A stretch of 64,000 nt of DNA from Pseudomonas sp. 30_B (lineage in GTDB: Bacteria > Pseudomonadota > Gammaproteobacteria > Pseudomonadales > Pseudomonadaceae): NCBI RefSeq assembly GCF_017491605.1, contig NZ_JAFGYY010000019.1, forward strand, positions 41,360 through 105,359, written 5' to 3'. The translations under genes were made by a program, and so were the position numbers. The notes under the pieces were generated by a model, which saw nothing but the letters and a program-made list of their open reading frames with translations, searched no databases and was not told the DNA's origin. Of the stretch, positions 59,530 to 64,000 are shown one piece after another; the stretch's first letter is position 1; each line of letters begins with the position of its first letter.

Positions 59530-60144
59530 TCAGTGCGGCCGGGTCTTCACGAAGGTATTGCGCGGCACGATGCGCAGCCATTGCAGCAGACCATCCTTGT
59601 GCAGCAGCGTCAGGCCCCGCTCGGGGTAGACCCAGGCCTCCCCTCCTTCGGTCTGCAGGCGCAGCCGGGGATCGCCCAGGCTGACCGCCAGACGGCCTAC
59701 GGCCAGCTCTTCCTGGGGCGCCAGCGCCAATTCGGCCACCGGCTTGCTCGCCAACTGCCCCATCAGCTCGGCGCTCAACGGCTGGTCCTTGCTGCCCGCC
59801 TGCATGCCGGTGGCCTTGGCCAGGCTGGCATGTTCGTCCGCGCTCAACCCCAGCTCCGCCTCGACGTGCCAGAGCCCTTCATCGGTATGCAACTGACCGC
59901 GGTAATGCAGTTGGGGCCCGTCCTGACTGGCGGTCAGCCAGAGCTCGCCCGGCAGTTGCGCCTGCAGGTCGCTCAGGCTCAGGCGGTCATCGGCCAGCGG
60001 CTCGAACACCTTCTCCTTCCAGTCGCCAAACCATTGCGGCGGCTTGGGTGGCGCCGAGGTGCGGGCAATCCAGGAGCCCAGGGCGAACGCCAGCGCGGCG
60101 ATGACGAGAAAGAACAGCCCATAGGCGGGGCGAAGGCGCGGCAT
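59530..60144 (-). CDS. Membrane-anchored hypothetical protein
   Basis: A 204-residue protein with one N-terminal hydrophobic helix (about residues 7-27) and a soluble remainder, probably periplasmic, of mixed alpha/beta composition. I recognise no domain. A gene of similar size occupies this place next to rpoH in P. aeruginosa. It lies about 80 bases after rpoH on the same strand, downstream of the rpoH terminator. Confidence 0.75.
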   Translation of the reverse strand: MPRLRPAYGLFFLVIAALAFALGSWIARTSAPPKPPQWFGDWKEKVFEPLADDRLSLSDLQAQLPGELWLTASQDGPQLHYRGQLHTDEGLWHVEAELGLSADEHASLAKATGMQAGSKDQPLSAELMGQLASKPVAELALAPQEELAVGRLAVSLGDPRLRLQTEGGEAWVYPERGLTLLHKDGLLQWLRIVPRNTFVKTRPH

Positions 60145-60168
60145 GGAGCTCTCCGGTTGCGCGGGCAG

Positions 60169-60193
60169 AAAAAAACCGCACCAGGGTGCGGTT
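60169..60193 (-). terminator. Terminator of rpoH
   Basis: AACCGCACC (60174-60182) pairs with GGTGCGGTT (60185-60193). On the minus strand it is followed by a run of T residues (TTTTTTTCTG with the stem), about 30 bases past the rpoH stop. Confidence 0.8.
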
Positions 60194-60223
60194 CTCGGAC
60201 TCGCCGGGGCGCGTCGAAGCCGG

Positions 60224-61078
<855 letters not shown>

Positions 61079-61124
61079 GCGAATCCTCCGATTCACGAAA
61101 CTCGCGCAGTGTAGCACTGCGAAA

Positions 61125-61151
61125 TCTGACTGCAAGCGGGTGTAAAAGTTC
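61125..61151 (-). promoter_or_regulatory. AlgU (sigma-22/RpoE-type) promoter candidate of rpoH
   Basis: On the minus strand GAACTT (61146-61151) and TCAGA (61125-61129) are 16 bases apart, one mismatch from the GAACTT-N16/17-TCTGA pattern. A transcript would have a leader of about 40 bases. P. aeruginosa rpoH is known to be partly AlgU-dependent. Confidence 0.65.
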
Positions 61152-61166
61152 CTTTACACCCGCTTG
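61133..61166. repeat. 14-bp perfect palindrome upstream of rpoH
   Basis: CAAGCGGGTGTAAA (61133-61146) and TTTACACCCGCTTG (61153-61166) enclose AGTTCC. It overlaps the AlgU promoter candidate and lies 22 bases past the ftsX stop. There is no T-run, so it could be an operator or a rho-independent-like stem without a tail. Confidence 0.7.
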
Positions 61167-61188
61167 ACCCCCGTAAATTCAGGGGGTT

Positions 61189-62199
61189 TCAGCGCGGAGC
61201 CAGCTCCCGCAGGTGGCGCGCCACGGCCAGCCAGGCGCCGATCCAGCCCAGCAGCACGGCACCGACGGTGAGCGACAGGCCATCATCCACCGGCACCCCG
61301 GCGAGGCCGAAGTCGCTGCCGTAGAGCCCGGCCAGATTGACCACCGCGCCGTTCAGCCAGTCCAGGCCGAAGGCCAGCAGCGCCCAGGACAGGATGCCCG
61401 CGCCCAGGCCATACAGCGCGCCCATATAAAGGAAGGGGCGGCGCACGTAACCGTCCGTCCCGCCGACCAGCTTGATCACCTCGATTTCGTTACGGCGATT
61501 TTCAATGTGCAGGCGGATGGTGTTGCCGATGACCAGCAGCAGGGTCAGCACCAGCAGGATGGTCAGGCCGAAGACGAAGCGGTCGCCCAGCTTGAGGATC
61601 GCCGACAGCCGCTCGACCCAGACCAGGTCCAGCTGCGCCTGTTGTACACCCGGCAGTTCGGCGAGCCGTTGACGCAAGGCATCCAGCTGAGCCTTGTCGA
61701 TCTGCTTGGGCGTCACCGAGATCACCGCCGGCAGCGGGTTGTCGGGCAGTTCCTTGAGCGCCTCGCCCAGACCGGACTGTTCCTGCAGCTCTTTCAGCGC
61801 ATCGTCGCGGCTGATCAGCTGCGCCTCGATCACATCGGGCATTTTCTCGATCTGTTCGCGCAGGTCCTGCCCCTGGCTGTCGGTGGCCTTCAGGTCGAGG
61901 AACAACGAAATCTGCGCGGCGCGCTGCCAGGAGCCGCCGAGGCGCTCGACGTTGTGCAGCAGCAGCGACAGGCCCATGGGCAGGCTGAGGGTGATGCCCA
62001 TCACCAGGCAGGTGAAGAAGCTGCCGAAGGGATGGCTGAACAGGCGGTGCAGGCTGTCGGCGAGGCTGGCGCGGTGGTTTTCCACATAGGCGGCCAGCGA
62101 GGCGCTCTGGTCCTGGTTCTCGTGCTCGTCCGGGCGCTCGCGGGTGTTGCGCTGCGGCGTGCCCTCTTCCGGGCCGTGGGGCAGGTCGTTGGCGCTCAT
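61189..62199 (-). CDS. ftsX: Cell division ABC transporter permease FtsX
   Basis: FtsX is the membrane part of FtsEX, which couples divisome assembly to activation of peptidoglycan hydrolases. The 336 residues start with about 50 hydrophilic, acidic residues, then a first helix (SFFTCLVMGITLSLPMGLSLLL), a periplasmic domain with ISRDDALKELQEQSGL, and three more helices including FGLTILLVLTLLLVIGNTIRLHIENRRNEIEV. Its start overlaps the ftsE stop by one base. Confidence 0.97.
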   Translation of the reverse strand: MSANDLPHGPEEGTPQRNTRERPDEHENQDQSASLAAYVENHRASLADSLHRLFSHPFGSFFTCLVMGITLSLPMGLSLLLHNVERLGGSWQRAAQISLFLDLKATDSQGQDLREQIEKMPDVIEAQLISRDDALKELQEQSGLGEALKELPDNPLPAVISVTPKQIDKAQLDALRQRLAELPGVQQAQLDLVWVERLSAILKLGDRFVFGLTILLVLTLLLVIGNTIRLHIENRRNEIEVIKLVGGTDGYVRRPFLYMGALYGLGAGILSWALLAFGLDWLNGAVVNLAGLYGSDFGLAGVPVDDGLSLTVGAVLLGWIGAWLAVARHLRELAPR

Positions 62200-62870
62200 C
62201 AGGCGGTCTCCTCGCGGTCGGCGATGATGCGGCCGCGCTGCAGGGTGATCATCCGGTGACGCATCCGCGCGATCAGCGCCAGGTCGTGGCTGGCGATCAG
62301 CACGGTGGTGCCGAGACGGTTGATGTCTTCGAACACGGACATGATTTCCGAGGCCAGGCGCGGGTCCAGGTTACCGGTGGGTTCGTCGGCGAGCAGCAGG
62401 GCCGGGCGGTGCACCACCGCGCGGGCGATCCCGACGCGCTGCTGCTGGCCGGTGGAGAGGTCGGACGGCAGGTCGTCGGCCTTCTCCTTGAGGTTCACCC
62501 GCTCCAGCGCCTCTTCCACGCGGCGCGCGATCTCGGGCTTGGGCAACCCGAGGATCTGCATCGGCAGGGCGACGTTGTCGAACACGCTGCGGTCGTTGAG
62601 CAGCTGGTGGTTCTGGAACACCACGCCGATCTGCCGGCGCAGGAAGGGAATCTGCGCGGTGGAGATGCGCGACACGTCCTGCCCGCCGAGCAGCAGCTTG
62701 CCGGAAGTGGGTCGCTCCATCGCCAGGATCAGGCGCAGCAGGGTGCTCTTGCCCGCGCCGGAGTGGCCGGTGACGAACATGATCTCGCCGCGCGGCACGC
62801 GGAACGAAATCTCGTGCAGGCCGACATGGCCGTTGGGATAGCGTTTGCCTACCTGCTCGAAACGGATCAT
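62199..62870 (-). CDS. ftsE: Cell division ATP-binding protein FtsE
   Basis: FtsE is the ATPase of FtsEX. The 223 residues contain Walker A GHSGAGKST, the Q-loop VFQNHQLL, the signature LSTGQQQRVGIARA, Walker B ALLLADEPTGNLD and the switch histidine in IASHD. The length is the family norm. It overlaps ftsY upstream by four bases and ftsX downstream by one, so the three are translationally coupled. Confidence 0.98.
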   Translation of the reverse strand: MIRFEQVGKRYPNGHVGLHEISFRVPRGEIMFVTGHSGAGKSTLLRLILAMERPTSGKLLLGGQDVSRISTAQIPFLRRQIGVVFQNHQLLNDRSVFDNVALPMQILGLPKPEIARRVEEALERVNLKEKADDLPSDLSTGQQQRVGIARAVVHRPALLLADEPTGNLDPRLASEIMSVFEDINRLGTTVLIASHDLALIARMRHRMITLQRGRIIADREETA

Positions 62871-64000
62871 GCGATCTCCCGGGTCTCGAAGAGTGCGCGG
62901 ACGAAAGCGTCGGCCTCGAAGGTTCGAAGATCGTCGATCCCCTCGCCGACACCGATGTAACGGATCGGCAGGCCGAACTGCTTGGCCAGGGCGAAGATCA
63001 CCCCGCCCTTGGCGGTGCCGTCCAGTTTGGTCAGGGCCAGGCCGGTGAGTTCAACGGCGTTGTTGAACTGCTTGGCCTGGTTGATGGCGTTCTGCCCGGT
63101 ACCGGCGTCCAGCACCAGCAGGACTTCGTGGGGAGCCGTTTCGTCCAGCTTGCCGATCACGCGGCGCACCTTCTTCAGCTCTTCCATCAGGTTGTCCTTG
63201 GTGTGCAGGCGACCGGCGGTATCGGCGATCAGCACATCGATGCCACGGGCCTTGGCGGCCTGCACGGCATCGAAGATCACCGAGGCGGAATCCGCGCCGG
63301 TGTGCTGGGCGATCACCGCGATGTTGTTGCGCTCGCCCCACACCTGCAGCTGCTCGACGGCGGCGGCGCGGAAGGTGTCGCCGGCGGCCAGCATGACTTT
63401 CCTGCCGTCCAGCTGCAGCTTCTTCGCCAGCTTGCCGATGGTGGTGGTCTTGCCGACGCCGTTCACGCCGACGACCAGAATCACGTAGGGCTGCTTGCCG
63501 GACTCGATGGCCAGCGGCTGCTCCACGGGGCGCAGCAGGCCGGTCAGCTCTTCCTGCAGGGCCTTGTACAGCGCCTCGCTGTCGGCCAGCTCCTTGCGCG
63601 CCACGCGCTTGGTCAGGTTCTGCACGATGGTGGTGGTGGCCTCGACGCCGACGTCGGCGGTCAGCAGGCGGGTTTCCAGTTCGTCCAGCAGGTCGTCGTC
63701 GATGGCCTTCTTGCCCAGGAACAGGCTGGCCATGCCCTCGCCGATGCTGGCGCTGGTCTTCGACAGGCCCTGCTTGAGGCGGGCGAAGAAGCCGAGCCTG
63801 GCCGGTTCGGCAGCAGCAGGCATGGCTTGCGGCTCGGGCTGCGCTGCGGGAGCGGGTTGCTCTTCAGGCTGGGCGACAGCGACGGGAGCCTCGGGCGTGG
63901 GTTGCGGCTCCGGCTGGGCGACTACGACAGGCGCCACGGGCGCGGGCTGTACCGGCGCGGCGACCGGAGCCGGCGGCGGTTCGACGGGCTGTACGGTTTG
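62867..64000 (-). CDS. ftsY: Signal recognition particle receptor FtsY (5' end outside window)
   Basis: FtsY is the SRP receptor GTPase that docks ribosome-nascent chain complexes at the membrane. The frame stays open to the window edge, so the true start lies beyond it. Visible are a Pro/Ala/Gln/Glu-rich linker with VAQPE-like repeats, the N domain beginning near LGFFARLKQGLSKTSASIGEG, and the G domain with GVNGVGKTTTIGKLA, DTAGRLHTK, TKLDGTAKGG and PIRYIGVGEGIDDL at the C-terminus. A GTG at 63937 is not taken as the start. Confidence 0.95.
   Translation of the reverse strand, partial: QTVQPVEPPPAPVAAPVQPAPVAPVVVAQPEPQPTPEAPVAVAQPEEQPAPAAQPEPQAMPAAAEPARLGFFARLKQGLSKTSASIGEGMASLFLGKKAIDDDLLDELETRLLTADVGVEATTTIVQNLTKRVARKELADSEALYKALQEELTGLLRPVEQPLAIESGKQPYVILVVGVNGVGKTTTIGKLAKKLQLDGRKVMLAAGDTFRAAAVEQLQVWGERNNIAVIAQHTGADSASVIFDAVQAAKARGIDVLIADTAGRLHTKDNLMEELKKVRRVIGKLDETAPHEVLLVLDAGTGQNAINQAKQFNNAVELTGLALTKLDGTAKGGVIFALAKQFGLPIRYIGVGEGIDDLRTFEADAFVRALFETREIA

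Overview
The window is a chromosomal stretch of a high-GC gammaproteobacterium in the Pseudomonas aeruginosa group. The evidence is gene content and order: mexR/mexAB-oprM, bioA-rsmE, pilGHIJK-chpABCDE, gshB-tonB3-algH-ruvX-pyrR-pyrB-pyrC', pilU-pilT, yggS-proC-yggT-yggU, metX-metW-rdgB-hemW, trmB-thiG-thiS, mtgA and rpoH-ftsX-ftsE-ftsY follow the order I recall for the PA0427 to PA0373 region of PAO1. Several proteins differ clearly from PAO1 (ChpA about 320 residues longer, a shifted MexR cysteine), so this is a related species, for example of the nitroreducens/citronellolis type, rather than P. aeruginosa itself. Identification is from recalled sequence and motifs; no database search was run.

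Layout. 0-4.8 kb: the C-terminus of an RsmE-family rRNA methyltransferase, two tandem paralogous chemoreceptors and a UPF0158 gene, a group I associate with PA5071-PA5073, here placed beside the efflux operon. 5.0-11.5 kb: mexA-mexB-oprM and the divergent repressor gene mexR, with two MexR-type operators and an unexplained 20-bp inverted repeat between them. 11.6-16.8 kb: yceI, a cytochrome b561 gene, a flavin amine oxidase gene, bioA and rsmE. 17.0-32.9 kb: the complete type IV pilus chemosensory (Pil-Chp) cluster, all on the minus strand, including a 2791-residue ChpA. 33.2-39.1 kb: gshB, tonB3, algH, ruvX and the pyrR-pyrB-pyrC' group. 39.6-42.8 kb: reverse transsulfuration genes and a double-TM2 membrane protein gene. 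42.9-45.2 kb: pilU and pilT, the pilus retraction motors.

45.3-54.7 kb (plus strand): yggS-proC-yggT-yggU, a dynamin-like GTPase gene with its own promoter, metX-metW, a DUF4426 gene, rdgB-hemW, a DUF3392 gene and an 84-codon gene whose ribosome binding site lies in a hairpin. 54.9-58.8 kb (minus strand): a DUF1329 gene, trmB-thiG-thiS and a DUF423 gene. 58.8-64 kb: mtgA (plus), then a short membrane-anchored protein gene, rpoH with an AlgU-like promoter, and ftsX-ftsE-ftsY; ftsY runs off the end.

The main functional theme is twitching motility. The Pil-Chp sensory system (PilJ receptor, PilI/ChpC adaptors, PilK/ChpB adaptation enzymes, ChpA kinase, PilG/PilH response regulators), the PilT/PilU motors and TonB3 lie within 28 kb. 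No prophage, insertion sequence, CRISPR array, integron, tRNA or rRNA gene was seen. The accessory signal is limited to intergenic palindromic repeats of several families and an in-frame tandem expansion inside chpA. I found no clearly novel multi-gene system. The best leads are the ChpA linker repeats, the mexR-mexA inverted repeat, the yggT-yggU palindromic element and the dynamin-like GTPase.
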